Positions 1 through 9,790 of a stretch of 64,000 bases of DNA are shown piece after piece. This stretch comes from Serratia sp. H1w. Lineage in GTDB: Bacteria; Pseudomonadota; Gammaproteobacteria; Enterobacterales; Enterobacteriaceae. A program made the position numbers and the translations under genes. The stretch spans positions 1-64,000 of the forward strand of contig NZ_AYMQ01000013.1 in the NCBI RefSeq assembly GCF_000633355.1, written 5' to 3'. The notes below the pieces were generated by a model that did not search any database, was not told the DNA's origin, and saw only the letters and a list, made by a program, of their open reading frames with translations. Each line of letters begins with the position of its first letter. Position 1 is the stretch's first letter.

Positions 1-541
1 ACACATTGAATACTTGACCGATAATTGAGCATAATGTGGGTAGATCCAACGCTTAATATTCAATGCTCCGTAATCAGGAGGCGGATTATAGGGAGGCAAT
101 CGGGGGGTGGTATATAGCATTGGGATTAAGTTTTTGCAGTCGATGGATTACCGCTGTCATCCTCCATTGTGGTTTAAATCGAATTATTAAGCCGTTGCCT
201 AGGCGGTCAGAAAATACAATGGTGAGTCATGAACAGAAGCGGTAATGGCGTGTGTGAAACGCTTTATGAATGGAGGGTATCAACAAACAATGACAGTATT
301 GTTCCACTCCTTTCACCTTGAGTCTATTCACACTGCGGATTTACCTGGTGACATTGATATTGTATGTTTTTACCATCAGGTGAAATCTGGTCTTGATGCG
401 AGTACAATCCACCACCTTGTCCACAGCGGTCTGGTGCATGCGTATTTGTGCGGTAATCCGTATATCACTCGGTGTATCAACGTTAACCGGTTCGCATGAT
501 TAAATGTGAAATTTACCTAAAATCATATAGATAGACGCATT
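1..541. other. Left-edge intergenic region before hpt, no recognised gene
   Basis: This stretch looks AT-richer than what follows and holds no gene I recognise. Two short plus-strand reading frames lie here, 63-245 (60 codons) and 245-499 (84 codons), joined by a TAATG stop/start overlap. Neither has a clear ribosome binding site, a domain or a familiar sequence, so they may be chance frames or remnants. The last 50 bases before hpt are AT-rich and probably hold its promoter, with a TATAGAT-like -10 near 525. In E. coli the gene upstream of hpt is gcd; nothing of it is visible here. Confidence 0.4.
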
Positions 542-1078
542 ATGAAACACACTGTAGAAGTAATGATTTCCGAGCAGGAAGTTAAGACCCGTATTGCTGA
601 ACTTGGCCGCCAGATCACCGAAGATTACCGCGATAGCGGCAGTGACATGGTGCTGGTTGGGCTGCTGCGCGGTTCTTTCATGTTTATGGCTGACCTGTGC
701 CGCACCATTGAGGTGTCGCATGAGGTCGATTTTATGACCGCCTCCAGCTACGGCAGCGGCATGTCTACCACCCGCGACGTGAAAATCCTTAAAGATCTGG
801 ATGAAGACATCCGGGGTAAGGACGTGTTGATCGTGGAAGACATTATCGATTCCGGCAACACCCTGAACAAGGTGCGCGAGATCCTGGCGCTGCGTGGGCC
901 GAAGTCTCTGGCGATTTGTACGCTGCTGGACAAGCCTGAGCGCCGTGAAGTTGAAGTGCCGGTGGAATACGTCGGCTTCCCGATCCCGGATGAGTTCGTG
1001 GTGGGTTATGGCATCGATTACGCCCAACGTTATCGCCATCTGCCTTACATCGGCAAAGTCGTGATGCTGGACGAATAA
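542..1078 (+). CDS. hpt: Hypoxanthine phosphoribosyltransferase
   Basis: Salvages hypoxanthine (and guanine less well) to the nucleotide using PRPP, in the cytoplasm. The 178-aa product has the length of E. coli Hpt and is nearly collinear with it. The PRPP-binding loop is visible as [14 protein letters not shown] near residues 96-109, and the conserved [11 protein letters not shown] segment lies near residues 63-73. The ATG at 542 matches the family start MKHTVEV. The gene is convergent with can, and the two are separated by a perfect hairpin. Identification is by recalled similarity to E. coli Hpt and is very secure. Confidence 0.97.
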   Translation: MKHTVEVMISEQEVKTRIAELGRQITEDYRDSGSDMVLVGLLRGSFMFMADLCRTIEVSHEVDFMTASSYGSGMSTTRDVKILKDLDEDIRGKDVLIVEDIIDSGNTLNKVREILALRGPKSLAICTLLDKPERREVEVPVEYVGFPIPDEFVVGYGIDYAQRYRHLPYIGKVVMLDE

Positions 1079-1085
1079 TCCGGCC

Positions 1086-1110
1086 GGGGTTCAGCAGGGT
1101 GCTGAACCCC
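1086..1110. terminator. Bidirectional hairpin between hpt and can
   Basis: A perfect 11-bp stem, GGGGTTCAGCA paired with TGCTGAACCCC, encloses a 3-nt loop. It lies between the convergent stops of hpt and can. There is no long T run, so termination efficiency is uncertain, but position and symmetry fit a shared terminator. Confidence 0.65.
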
Positions 1111-1119
1111 GAACGGGCG

Positions 1120-1779
1120 CTAGAACAGGCCTTTTTCCTGCTGCAATGTGGCTATCGCTTTGCGGTAGCCCATCTCCAGGCTTTCACGGCTGGTGGCGGT
1201 GACTTCCAGATCGTGCAGACGACCGTCCTGGATACCGTAGACCCAACCGTGGATCATCACTTTCTGGCCACGTTTCCAGGCAGACTGCATGATGGTTGAG
1301 TGGCCCAGGTTATACACCTGCTCAATCACGTTAATCTCGCACAACACATCCAGGCGTTGTTCCGGTTCCAGCTCGCCGAGCAGGGAGCTGTGCTTGTACC
1401 ACAGATCGCGAATGTGCAGCAGCCAGTTGTTAATCAGCCCCAGTTCCGGGTTCTCCACCGCCGCTTCAACACCACCGCAGCCCAGGTGGCCACAGATGAT
1501 GATATGTTCCACCTCTAGCACGTCGACGGCATATTGCACCACAGACAGGCAGTTCAAATCGGTATGGATCACCAGGTTGGCGACGTTACGGTGAACGAAC
1601 AGCTCACCCGGCTCCAGGCCGGTCAGGCGTTCGGCGGGGACGCGGCTGTCTGAGCAGCCGATCCATAAGAATCGCGGTTTTTGCGCTTGAGCCAAACGTT
1701 CAAAAAAGCCGGGATCTTCCTGGTTGATGTTAGCGGACCAGGCTTGGTTGTTGGCGATAAGCCTTTCGATTTCTTTCAT
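1120..1779 (-). CDS. can: Beta-class carbonic anhydrase
   Basis: Interconverts CO2 and bicarbonate, supplying bicarbonate for carboxylation reactions in the cytoplasm. The zinc-ligand segments are visible: CSDSR near residue 42 and HLGCGG near residues 98-103. The frame is open further upstream, but the family start MKEIERLI corresponds to the ATG at 1779, giving 219 aa against 220 in E. coli. The rest is collinear with E. coli Can. The gene is divergent from yadG with about 200 bp between them and convergent with hpt. The adjoining hpt-can-yadGH order is the same as in E. coli. Confidence 0.96.
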   Translation of the reverse strand: MKEIERLIANNQAWSANINQEDPGFFERLAQAQKPRFLWIGCSDSRVPAERLTGLEPGELFVHRNVANLVIHTDLNCLSVVQYAVDVLEVEHIIICGHLGCGGVEAAVENPELGLINNWLLHIRDLWYKHSSLLGELEPEQRLDVLCEINVIEQVYNLGHSTIMQSAWKRGQKVMIHGWVYGIQDGRLHDLEVTATSRESLEMGYRKAIATLQQEKGLF

Positions 1780-1978
1780 GGCGGTTATTGGCCTGTTATG
1801 AACGAATTGCGTTGATGTAATATATGGCAAGCGTCACAATTTGGAAATCGGAACAGTTAAGCAATTTTCTGATCGCTGGATTGAGCACGGATTCAACTCG
1901 GTAATCAGACCACTGATGATAAACTTCCTGTCAAACAAGTTCGGCAGCCAACGCCATCACAAGGTACTCTCATAACTT

Positions 1979-2902
1979 ATGAATTTTGCACTGGAAATAG
2001 CGCAGCTGACCAAAACCTACGCCGGTGGCGTCAAGGCATTGCGCGGTATCGATCTGAACGTGGAGGCGGGGGACTTTTATGCCCTGCTGGGGCCTAACGG
2101 CGCCGGGAAATCCACCACCATCGGCATTATCAGTTCGCTGGTCAACAAGTCCTCGGGCAGCGTGCGGGTGTTTGGTTACGATATCGATAAAGACATCGTC
2201 AACGCCAAGCGCCAGCTCGGGCTGGTGCCGCAGGAGTTCAACTTTAACCCGTTTGAGACCGTGTTACAGATTGTGGTCAACCAGGCCGGTTACTACGGCG
2301 TTGAACGCCGTGAGGCGATGGCACGGGCAGAGAAGTACCTCAACCAGCTCGATCTGTGGGGGAAACGCAATGAGCGGGCACGCATGCTGTCCGGCGGCAT
2401 GAAACGTCGTCTGATGATTGCCCGTGCGCTGATGCATCAGCCTAAACTGCTGATCCTCGATGAACCGACCGCCGGGGTGGATATCGAGCTGCGTCGCTCG
2501 ATGTGGGGTTTCCTCAAAGAGCTGAATGCCCAAGGCACCACCATCATTCTAACCACCCACTATCTGGAAGAGGCTGAAATGCTGTGCCGCAATATCGGTA
2601 TCATCCAGAACGGTGAGCTGGTCGAAAATACCTCGATGAAGGGGCTGTTGGCCAAGCTGAAGTCCGAAACCTTCATCCTCGATCTGGCGGCGAAAAGCCC
2701 ATTGCCTCATCTTGAGGGCTACCACAGCCGCTTGACGGATACCTCTACGCTGGAAGTGGAAGTGATGCGGGAGCAAGGGCTGAACGGCCTGTTTACCCAA
2801 CTGAGTGCGCAGGGGATCCAGGTCCTGAGTATGCGTAACAAGGCCAACCGGCTGGAAGAGCTGTTCGTTAACCTGGTGAACGGCAACGGAGAACAAGCAT
2901 GA
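1979..2902 (+). CDS. yadG: ABC-2 type exporter ATP-binding protein YadG
   Basis: ATP-binding subunit of an ABC-2 exporter whose substrate is unknown. The 307-aa product carries Walker A GPNGAGKST near residues 38-46, the signature LSGGMKRR near residue 138, Walker B LLILDEPT near residue 157 and the H-loop in TTHYLEEAE. It is collinear with E. coli YadG (308 aa). The stop overlaps the yadH start as ATGA, so the subunits are translationally coupled. The upstream region 1780-1978, shared with can, probably contains divergent promoters. Confidence 0.95.
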   Translation: MNFALEIAQLTKTYAGGVKALRGIDLNVEAGDFYALLGPNGAGKSTTIGIISSLVNKSSGSVRVFGYDIDKDIVNAKRQLGLVPQEFNFNPFETVLQIVVNQAGYYGVERREAMARAEKYLNQLDLWGKRNERARMLSGGMKRRLMIARALMHQPKLLILDEPTAGVDIELRRSMWGFLKELNAQGTTIILTTHYLEEAEMLCRNIGIIQNGELVENTSMKGLLAKLKSETFILDLAAKSPLPHLEGYHSRLTDTSTLEVEVMREQGLNGLFTQLSAQGIQVLSMRNKANRLEELFVNLVNGNGEQA

Positions 2903-3669
2903 TGCATCTGTATTGGGTGGCCTTGAAAAGCATCTGGGCCAAAGAGATCAATCGCTTTGCCCGCATCTGGATCCAGACGCTGGTACCGCCAGTGATCACC
3001 ATGACCCTGTATTTCATCATCTTTGGCAACCTGATTGGGTCGCGCATTGGTGAAATGCACGGTTTTGATTATATGCAGTTTATCGTGCCCGGCCTGATCA
3101 TGATGGCGGTGATCACCAACTCCTACGCCAACGTGGCGGCGTCGTTCTTCAGCGCCAAATTCCAACGCAATATCGAAGAGTTGCTGGTGGCACCGGTGCC
3201 GACGCACGTGGTCATTGCTGGCTATGTTGGCGGTGGTGTGGCGCGGGGGATCTGCGTGGGGATCCTGGTAACGGTGATCTCGCTGTTCTTCGTTCCCTTG
3301 GTGGTCCATTCCTGGTGGGTGATCGCGGTGACGCTGCTGTTGACGGCGATCCTGTTCTCGCTGGGCGGCTTGCTCAATGCCGTATTTGCCAACACCTTTG
3401 ACGATATCAGCCTGATCCCGACCTTTGTGCTGACGCCGCTGACCTATCTGGGCGGGGTATTTTACTCGCTGACGCTGTTACCGCCGTTCTGGCAGGCGGT
3501 GTCCAAACTGAACCCGATCGTCTATATGATCAGCGGCTTCCGCTTCGGCTTCCTGGGCATCTCCGACGTGCCGTTAGCGTTGACCATGCTGGTGCTGGTG
3601 GCGTTTATTGCGGTGTTCTACGCGCTGGCCTGGTATCTGATTGAGCGTGGGCGCGGCTTGCGTTCCTGA
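2899..3669 (+). CDS. yadH: ABC-2 type exporter permease YadH
   Basis: Membrane partner of YadG. The 256-aa protein has six hydrophobic segments typical of the ABC-2 family and begins MMHLYWVALK like E. coli YadH. The GNLIGSRIG and LTYLGGVFYSLTLLPP segments characteristic of this family are visible. The first ATG overlaps the yadG stop by 4 nt; a second ATG three bases later cannot be excluded. The transported substrate is not known. E. coli has yadI next, but here a composite repeat and a polysaccharide deacetylase gene follow. Confidence 0.95.
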   Translation: MMHLYWVALKSIWAKEINRFARIWIQTLVPPVITMTLYFIIFGNLIGSRIGEMHGFDYMQFIVPGLIMMAVITNSYANVAASFFSAKFQRNIEELLVAPVPTHVVIAGYVGGGVARGICVGILVTVISLFFVPLVVHSWWVIAVTLLLTAILFSLGGLLNAVFANTFDDISLIPTFVLTPLTYLGGVFYSLTLLPPFWQAVSKLNPIVYMISGFRFGFLGISDVPLALTMLVLVAFIAVFYALAWYLIERGRGLRS

Positions 3670-3673
3670 TGCC

Positions 3674-3811
3674 TCCCCCCTCACCCTAACCCTCTCCCAC
3701 AGGGAGAGGGGACTGAATGTGCCACAGATTAGCCCCCGCGTCTGACCTTTGCACGGGCGCAGCATGCAGCCCCCTACGCAGTAACTACCTACGACATAGG
3801 GGGAGGGGACT
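3674..3811. repeat. Composite intergenic repeat, copy A
   Basis: Starts with the motif CCTCACCCTAACCCTCTCCC followed by a short hairpin (CTCTCCC/GGGAGAG) and a GAATGTGCCACA segment, then a REP-like palindrome at 3751-3778. About 110 bp of it matches the reverse complement of copy D (55293-55457) with few differences. It fills the yadH-yadE gap. Confidence 0.75.
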
Positions 3812-3916
3812 AGAATTACGGTAATAAGCCCTTTCTACCGGCGATTTAAATTGTGCTATGCTGGCCCTCCACATTTTCTTCATTTTTCCATCACGCACTC
3901 GTAAGCAGAACAAACC

Positions 3917-5209
3917 ATGCAGCCTCAACATAAGATAGCAGCAGGGCTACTCGGCATAATTATGTCGTTGTTGGCACCGGCAGCGTTGGCGGATTTGCTG
4001 TCGCAGGACAGCGCGGTTCAAGCCGAATACATGGAAGTGCAGCGTAACAGCGAAGTCTATTCGTTGATCGGTGAACATGTCATACCGGTGGGCGAAGTGA
4101 AAAAAGGGCAACTGCTCCAGATGTTCCCGGCAGATGCGGAATATTACGAGCTTAAGTTTGGCTATGGCACCGGCTTTATCGATAAAGACGATGTTCGCGC
4201 CATCAGTAAGACCCGTAAGGTGAAGGACGATCTGGGGGATTTGAACAAGCCGCTGACCAATCAGAATCTGATCACTCAGCGTGCCATCAACGTCTACACG
4301 GCGGCCGATAACAAAAGCGAAATCTTTGGCGTACTGGAAGAGAACCTGCGCTATCCGATTATCGGCAAGCTGAAAGATCGGCTGAATAACACCTGGTATG
4401 AGGTCAATATCGGCGATCGTCTGGGATTTGTCAGCGATCTGGACTGTGAGATCGATAACGGCATTCCGGTGCTGACCTATCATCACCTGCTGAAAAACGA
4501 AGAAAATAAACGTTTCCGCAATACCTCGACGACCACCTCGGACGTGGCTTTCAGCAACCAGATGACCTACCTGAAGCAGACGGGCTACGACACCATCTCG
4601 ATGTACCAGCTGGAAGCCTACCTGAATAATCAGATCAACCTGCCGGGCAAGGTGGTGCTGCTGACCTTTGATGATGGGCTGAAGTCGGTCTATCGTTATG
4701 CGTATCCGGTGCTGAAGGATTACGGATTCCGCGCCACGGCGTTTATTATCTCTTCACGCATTAAACGTCATCCGCAAAAGTGGAATCCGGACTCGTTGCA
4801 GTTTATGAGCATTTCGGAGCTGAAAGAAATCCAGGATGTGTTTGACGTCCAGTCACATACCCATTTCCTGCATCGTACCGATGGCAACCGCCAGCCGATC
4901 CTGCTCAGCCGTTCGCTGCATAATATCGAATTTGATTTTGAGCACTCGAGACGCGCGCTGGAGCAGTTTAATCCCCACGTGTTGTACCTTTCCTATCCGT
5001 TTGGCGGTTATAACCAAAAGGCGATCCAGGCGGCGAAAGATGCCGGGTTGCATATGGCCGTGACCACGGTGCAGGGGAAAGTGAAACCGGGGGATAATCC
5101 CTATACCTTGAAGCGGCTGTATATCCTGCGTACCGACTCCATTCCGACCATGGCGGAACGTATAGCCAACAAGTCAGGTGCGGTGCCAGGTGCAACGGTG
5201 ACAGAATAA
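3917..5209 (+). CDS. yadE: Exported polysaccharide deacetylase (YadE type)
   Basis: Predicted envelope carbohydrate esterase of the NodB-like family. The 430-aa protein has a signal peptide with cleavage near ALA/D at residue 25, an SH3-like N-terminal half (about 30-175) and a deacetylase domain (about 185-420). Catalytic motifs are present: TFDDG at 250-254 and a SHTHFLH motif with H314 and H319, spaced as in the PgaB/IcaB type, followed by a YPFGGYN motif. Position between yadH and panD matches E. coli yadE, though similarity there was judged by position and domain rather than alignment. The natural substrate is not known. Confidence 0.8.
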   Translation: MQPQHKIAAGLLGIIMSLLAPAALADLLSQDSAVQAEYMEVQRNSEVYSLIGEHVIPVGEVKKGQLLQMFPADAEYYELKFGYGTGFIDKDDVRAISKTRKVKDDLGDLNKPLTNQNLITQRAINVYTAADNKSEIFGVLEENLRYPIIGKLKDRLNNTWYEVNIGDRLGFVSDLDCEIDNGIPVLTYHHLLKNEENKRFRNTSTTTSDVAFSNQMTYLKQTGYDTISMYQLEAYLNNQINLPGKVVLLTFDDGLKSVYRYAYPVLKDYGFRATAFIISSRIKRHPQKWNPDSLQFMSISELKEIQDVFDVQSHTHFLHRTDGNRQPILLSRSLHNIEFDFEHSRRALEQFNPHVLYLSYPFGGYNQKAIQAAKDAGLHMAVTTVQGKVKPGDNPYTLKRLYILRTDSIPTMAERIANKSGAVPGATVTE

Positions 5210-5352
5210 CCCCTCTCCCAAAGGAGAGGGGACCGAACGTGCCACAGTTTAACACTTGCACCCGAATACGGCTCAGGACTAGCTCCCTCTCCCCCAAACA
5301 AGTGCTCATGAGATCACCGGTCTATACCGTGGGAGAGGGTTGGGGTGAGGGG
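5210..5352. repeat. Composite intergenic repeat, copy B
   Basis: Fills the space between the convergent yadE and panD genes. It opens with CCCCTCTCC and a hairpin and ends GGGAGAGGGTTGGGGTGAGG, the complement of the opening motif of copies A and C. It shares the GTGCCACA and TGCTCATGA segments with copy C (37531-37724). The terminal hairpins may also serve as a transcription terminator. Confidence 0.7.
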
Positions 5353-5354
5353 CG

Positions 5355-5735
5355 TCAGGCAACCTGAACGGGCACGGCTTTTGCCTTGCGTTGCAGCTGG
5401 TTTTCGCCTTCGAAGTAGGCCACTTTCGGATGGTGCTGGCGGGCATCGGCATCGCTCATCTGTACGTAAGAACAGATGATCAGTTTGTCGCCCACGCAGG
5501 CACAGCGGGCGGCTGCACCGTTGACCGAGATAATGCGCGAACCGCGTTCGGCAGCGATGGCATAGGTGGAGAAACGTTGGCCGTTATCCACGTTATAAAT
5601 ATCGATTGCTTCATATTCCAGGATCCCGGCGGCTTCCAGGAAGTCCTGGTCAATGGCGCAGGAACCTTCATAGTGCAGGTCAGCCTGAGTCACTTTCACC
5701 CGATGCAGCTTGCCTTGCAACATAGTACGTATCAT
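5355..5735 (-). CDS. panD: Aspartate 1-decarboxylase
   Basis: Makes beta-alanine from L-aspartate for pantothenate and coenzyme A synthesis. The 126-aa proenzyme has the self-cleavage site Gly24-Ser25 in the segment YEGSC, which generates the pyruvoyl cofactor, and the usual family length. It is followed upstream on the same strand by panC and panB, so all three committed steps to pantothenate are together. The E. coli insertion of a transposase-like gene between panD and panC is absent; the gap is 136 bp. Confidence 0.97.
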   Translation of the reverse strand: MIRTMLQGKLHRVKVTQADLHYEGSCAIDQDFLEAAGILEYEAIDIYNVDNGQRFSTYAIAAERGSRIISVNGAAARCACVGDKLIICSYVQMSDADARQHHPKVAYFEGENQLQRKAKAVPVQVA

Positions 5736-5871
5736 AGCGTTACCTAACTGAATATCGGCCTTTTCAGGCGGCTGAGTAAGAGCTGCATCCTTGCAATAAT
5801 CATCATCACCGAAAACCCGATTAGTCTACCGCCAACCGGGTAAAAACGGCAACGACTGTACAACAAATGAC

Positions 5872-6726
5872 TTACTGTGTCAGATCGACCTGCTGATTGT
5901 CGATCAGGCGGGCCTTGCCCAACCAGGCGGCCATCAGCACTACGGCACGGCGGCTTTCTACACTCAGCGGTTGCAGCGTGTCTGCATCGCGGATAAACAG
6001 CTCGTCCGGGGTGAAACCTGCCGCTTGCAGCTTCTCGGCCGTTTGCGTCAGCAGCTCTTCGATCTGGCGTTCGCCATTACCGAGCTGTTCTGCCAAGGCG
6101 TTCATGATTTTGCTCAACTGCGGCGCGATCTTGCGCTCTTCTGCGGTGAGATAACCGTTACGCGAGCTAAGCGCCAACCCGTCTTTGGCCCGTACCGTCG
6201 GCACGCCGACAATATCAATGTCATAGCCCATATCCGCCACCATTTTGCGGATCAACGCCAGTTGCTGATAATCCTTCTCGCCAAAGCAGGCCAGATCCGG
6301 TTGGATCAGGTTAAACAGTTTGCTGACGATAGTGGAGACACCACGGAAGTGGCCCGGGCGGCTGGCGCCTTCCAGCATGGTGGAGATCACCGGCACGTCG
6401 ACGCTGGTGTGCTCATCCAGGCCTTTGGGATAAATTTCTGCCGGGGCAGGGGCGAAGACCAAATCGACATTGCGGCGATTCAGTTTCTCGCAGTCTTCTT
6501 GCAAGGTGCGTGGATAGCGCTCCAGATCGTCTGCGCGTTCGAACTGCAGCGGGTTAACGAAAATACTCACTACCACGACGTCGGCACGGGCGCGAGCTTC
6601 TTCGACCAGCGTCATATGGCCTTCATGCAGATTGCCCATGGTGGGTACCAGCGCGACGCGTTTGCCTTCTTGCCGCCAGCGGCGGATCTGTTGGCGCAGC
6701 AGTGGCAGGGTTTCGATAATTACCAT
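5872..6726 (-). CDS. panC: Pantothenate synthetase
   Basis: Condenses pantoate with beta-alanine using ATP. The 284-aa protein has the nucleotidyltransferase motif HEGH near residues 34-37 within [10 protein letters not shown] and the KMSKS-like ALSSRN segment near residue 186, as in the family. It lies 65 bp downstream of panB and upstream of panD on the minus strand. Start is the ATG at 6726, matching the family MxIIETLP start. Length agrees with E. coli PanC (283 aa). Confidence 0.97.
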   Translation of the reverse strand: MVIIETLPLLRQQIRRWRQEGKRVALVPTMGNLHEGHMTLVEEARARADVVVVSIFVNPLQFERADDLERYPRTLQEDCEKLNRRNVDLVFAPAPAEIYPKGLDEHTSVDVPVISTMLEGASRPGHFRGVSTIVSKLFNLIQPDLACFGEKDYQQLALIRKMVADMGYDIDIVGVPTVRAKDGLALSSRNGYLTAEERKIAPQLSKIMNALAEQLGNGERQIEELLTQTAEKLQAAGFTPDELFIRDADTLQPLSVESRRAVVLMAAWLGKARLIDNQQVDLTQ

Positions 6727-6791
6727 TCCATAACTCCTCGGTGTCTCCCTCGGTATTCAGTCGTGAGGGATTATCAATCGTGGCCGATCAC

Positions 6792-7586
6792 TCAGTTGAA
6801 CGAGTGCGCTTCGTCGGGATAAATGCCTTGCTCGACTTCCTGGATATACAGCTGTACGGCACTGCGGATATCCCCGCTTTGCGCCAGAAAGTTCTTGGCA
6901 AACTTAGGGGTATGGCCGCCGGTGATCCCCAGGGCGTCATGCATCACCAATATCTGACCATCGGTGGCATTACCGGCACCAATACCGATCACCGGGATCG
7001 ACAAGGCTTCCGTGACCTGGCGTGCCAATTCGGTCGGTACACATTCCAGCACCAGCAATTGCATACCGGCCAGTTCCAGATTCTGGGCGTCGATCAGCAG
7101 CTGCTTGGCCGCCAACTCATCACGGCCCTGCACCTTGTAGCCACCAAATACGTTGACGGATTGTGGTGTGAGACCCAGATGGCCACAAACGGGCACGGCG
7201 CGCTCCGCGAGCATTTTCACCGTTTCGCACAGCCAACTGCCGCCTTCCAGTTTGACCATGTTGGCCCCGGCGCGCATCAGCTCAGCCGAACTCTGGCAGG
7301 CTTGCTCAGGCGTGGCGTAACTCATGAAGGGCAGATCGGCCAACAGCAGGCAGGCTGGGGCACCACGGCGTACCGCGCGTGTGTGATAGGCCACGTCGGC
7401 AACGGTGACCGGGAGCGTTGAGTCATGCCCTTGCAGCGTCATCCCCAGCGAGTCTCCGACCAGCAGCACTTTAATACCTTGTTCTTCAAACAACTGGGCA
7501 AAGCTGGCATCGTAGGCGGTAATAGTCGCAAACTTGCGTTGTTCCTGTTTCCACTGGCGTAAATGGCTCACGGTGGTGGGTTTCAT
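6792..7586 (-). CDS. panB: 3-methyl-2-oxobutanoate hydroxymethyltransferase
   Basis: Transfers a hydroxymethyl group from methylenetetrahydrofolate to 2-oxoisovalerate, the first committed pantothenate step. The 264-aa length is that of E. coli PanB. Conserved segments seen are ITAYDASFA near residue 23, LVGDSLGM near residue 42 and the GIGAG motif near residue 200. The start ATG is preceded by a good AGGAGAGGTTG ribosome site. It is probably the first gene of panBC, with promoters in the 162-bp gap shared with qseB. Confidence 0.97.
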   Translation of the reverse strand: MKPTTVSHLRQWKQEQRKFATITAYDASFAQLFEEQGIKVLLVGDSLGMTLQGHDSTLPVTVADVAYHTRAVRRGAPACLLLADLPFMSYATPEQACQSSAELMRAGANMVKLEGGSWLCETVKMLAERAVPVCGHLGLTPQSVNVFGGYKVQGRDELAAKQLLIDAQNLELAGMQLLVLECVPTELARQVTEALSIPVIGIGAGNATDGQILVMHDALGITGGHTPKFAKNFLAQSGDIRSAVQLYIQEVEQGIYPDEAHSFN

Positions 7587-7693
7587 GACAACCTCTCCTG
7601 GAGTTACCGCGCGGTCTGAAGCTGTAGCACGGAGGTAAAAAGTGCTGTCATTCTACTGTAACCCTTCGGGGGTGGGTAGCTCCGATGCCGATG

Positions 7694-7710
7694 GTTAAGA
7701 TGTTCTTAAG
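7694..7710 (+). promoter_or_regulatory. Candidate QseB/PmrA-type box before qseB
   Basis: Two direct TTAAG repeats six bases apart (TTAAG at 7695-7699 and 7706-7710) resemble the CTTAA-type direct repeats bound by PmrA/QseB regulators. A TTTAAT -10-like hexamer follows at about 7721. The arrangement suggests autoregulation of qseBC, by inference only. Confidence 0.5.
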
Positions 7711-7748
7711 AAGCTTGTGATTTAATGGTCGACCTAAAGGGAGTGCAC

Positions 7749-8411
7749 ATGAGAATTCTGTTGATTGAAGACGATAAACTGATCGGCGATGGCATCAAGG
7801 CGGGCTTGACCAAACTGGGATTTAACCTCGATTGGTTCACCGATGGCATCGTCGGTAAGAACGCCCTGGATAGCGCGCCTTATGATGCGGTGATCCTCGA
7901 TCTCAGCCTGCCGGGTTTGGATGGGTTGGATCTGCTGCGCCAGTGGCGTCAGGCCGGGCAGGACGTGCCGGTGTTGATCCTGACCGCGCGTGATGCGTTG
8001 GAACAGCGCGTCAGCGGATTGCAGAGCGGTGCCGATGACTATCTGTGTAAACCCTTTGCTCTGACAGAAGTGGCCGCACGCTTGCAGGCATTGATCCGCC
8101 GCCGCCACGGTCAGCTTACGCCTCAATTGGTTCATGGCAACGTCGTGTTTGATGCCGCGTCCCGTAGCGTGAGCTGTGGCGGTGAACCGGTTACGCTGAC
8201 CCCGCGTGAGCTGGCAGTGCTGGAACTGTTTTTACACAACAAGGGGCGCGTACTGGCACGGCCGTTGATCCAGGAAAAGTTGTATAACTGGGACGATGAC
8301 GTCAGCAGTAACGCAGTGGAGGTCCATATCCATCATCTGCGGCGCAAACTGGGTAACGGTTTTATCCGTACCGTACATGGCGTGGGCTACACGCTGGGGG
8401 ATGAGCCGTGA
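7749..8411 (+). CDS. qseB: OmpR-family response regulator QseB
   Basis: DNA-binding partner of the QseC kinase. The 220-aa protein has a receiver domain with acidic pocket E7-D8-D9, phospho-acceptor D51 and the KPF lysine near residue 102, followed by a winged-helix domain ending VHGVGYTLG. The start is MRILLIEDD at 7749, preceded by AAGGGAG; an in-frame upstream start at 7725 would add eight residues with no family support. Sequence is close to E. coli QseB; PmrA-like regulators are the nearest alternative. The stop overlaps qseC by ATGA-type coupling. Confidence 0.88.
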   Translation: MRILLIEDDKLIGDGIKAGLTKLGFNLDWFTDGIVGKNALDSAPYDAVILDLSLPGLDGLDLLRQWRQAGQDVPVLILTARDALEQRVSGLQSGADDYLCKPFALTEVAARLQALIRRRHGQLTPQLVHGNVVFDAASRSVSCGGEPVTLTPRELAVLELFLHNKGRVLARPLIQEKLYNWDDDVSSNAVEVHIHHLRRKLGNGFIRTVHGVGYTLGDEP

Positions 8412-9766
8412 GGCAGTTGAGTTTACGGTTGCGGCTGATCCTGATCTTCAGCCTGCTGGCATTGCTGACCTGGTGTTCCGCCAGCGTGGTGGCGTGGATG
8501 ATGACGCGCCACAATATCAACGAAGTGTTCGACACCCAGCAGATGCTGTTTGCCAAGCGGTTGGCGACTACCGATCTGGGGGATTTGCTGGCTAATCAGC
8601 AGGCACGCAGTCTGCCGAAAACCAAGAAGATGCTCGACCACGGCAAACGCGGTGAACAGGAAGATGATGCGTTGGCGTTCGCCATCTTTTCCCACGATGG
8701 ACGCATGCTGCTCAACGATGGTGAGAACGGCGAAGATTTTCTGTTTGACGGCGAGCGGCAAGGCTTTGTCGACGGTAAACGTAAAGGGGATAAAGACAGT
8801 TGGCGGCTGGTGTGGCTGACCAGCCCTGATGGGCGCTATCGCATTGTGGTCGGTCAGGAATGGGACTATCGCCACGATATGGCGCTGGGGATGGTCACCG
8901 GGCAGTTGGTGCCATGGTTGATTACGTTGCCCATTTTAATGTTGTTGATCGCCCTGATGGTGGGGCGAGAGCTAAAACCGTTGCGCGAAGTCGCCGCAAG
9001 CCTACGAAAACGAGCTCCAGACGACGCTACGCCACTCAATACCCGACAGGTACCCAGTGAGGTGCGTCCGTTGGTGGACGCGCTGAATACGCTGTTTACG
9101 CGCATTAATAGCCTGTTGGTGCGCGAGCGGCGTTTTACTTCGGATGCCGCGCATGAGTTACGCAGCCCGTTGGCCGCATTGCGGGTGCAGACCGAAGTGG
9201 TGCAACTGGCAGGGGACGATGTACCGATGCGCGAGCATGCGCTAAACAATCTGACGTTGGGTATCGATCGCGCGACGCGGCTGGTAGATCAACTGCTCAC
9301 CTTGTCCCGGTTGGATTCGCTTGCCGATCTGCACGACCTGACCCAGGTCGATTGGTGCCAACTGGTGCCGACAGCCTTGGCAGAGTTGGATCGACAGGCG
9401 CACAGCTCCGGGATCACGCTGCGTTATCAACAGCAGGGCGAACCTCCTGCGTTAGCGGGCCAGCAATTGCTATTGTCGCTGTTAGTACGCAATCTGGTGG
9501 ACAACGCGATACGTTATACGCCAGCCGGTGGCACGGTGACTGTCACGCTCAACCAGCGGCAACTTACGGTGGAGGACGATGGCCCTGGCGTGACGGCCGA
9601 GCATTTGGGCAGGTTGGGGGAACGTTTCTATCGCCCACCGGGGCAGGAGCAGACGGGGAGCGGGTTAGGCTTGTCGATTGTGCAACGGATTGCCAGCCTG
9701 CACGGGTTGCGGGTGAGTTTTGCCAATCGGCCAGAGGGCGGGTTTGTTGCTACGGTAGCTCTGTAG
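8408..9766 (+). CDS. qseC: Sensor histidine kinase QseC
   Basis: Inner-membrane sensor kinase; in E. coli QseC responds to host catecholamines and autoinducer-3, a known but debated role. The 452-aa protein has two membrane segments (about 10-31 and 167-186) around a periplasmic domain containing the QseC-like stretches DTQxMLFAKRL and [11 protein letters not shown]249 in AAHELRSP is the phosphorylation site; the N box (RNLVDNA) and G boxes ([15 protein letters not shown]) are intact. Overlaps qseB by 4 nt. Its TAG stop lies inside a REP-like palindrome, so the repeat abuts the C-terminus. Confidence 0.88.
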   Translation: MRQLSLRLRLILIFSLLALLTWCSASVVAWMMTRHNINEVFDTQQMLFAKRLATTDLGDLLANQQARSLPKTKKMLDHGKRGEQEDDALAFAIFSHDGRMLLNDGENGEDFLFDGERQGFVDGKRKGDKDSWRLVWLTSPDGRYRIVVGQEWDYRHDMALGMVTGQLVPWLITLPILMLLIALMVGRELKPLREVAASLRKRAPDDATPLNTRQVPSEVRPLVDALNTLFTRINSLLVRERRFTSDAAHELRSPLAALRVQTEVVQLAGDDVPMREHALNNLTLGIDRATRLVDQLLTLSRLDSLADLHDLTQVDWCQLVPTALAELDRQAHSSGITLRYQQQGEPPALAGQQLLLSLLVRNLVDNAIRYTPAGGTVTVTLNQRQLTVEDDGPGVTAEHLGRLGERFYRPPGQEQTGSGLGLSIVQRIASLHGLRVSFANRPEGGFVATVAL

Positions 9767-9787
9767 GGGCGCTGCATGCTGCGCCCG
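9763..9787. repeat. REP-like palindrome overlapping the qseC stop
   Basis: A GTAGGGGCGC...TGCTGCGCCC element with an inner GCATGC palindrome. Copies occur at 30452-30475 and 36581-36620, inside composite copies A and D, and as a variant at 58431-58458. This copy contains the qseC stop codon and separates qseC from the convergent folK. Confidence 0.75.
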
Positions 9788-9790
9788 GGT

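Noticed and set aside
63-499. Two short frames joined by TAATG before hpt
   Set aside because: The junction looks like coupling, but neither product is recognisable and no ribosome site is evident; left as an intergenic note rather than called as genes.
3674-3811. CRISPR-like interpretation of the repeated CCCTCTCCC segments
   Set aside because: Copies are scattered singly with inverted ends; there is no regular spacing or array and no cas gene.
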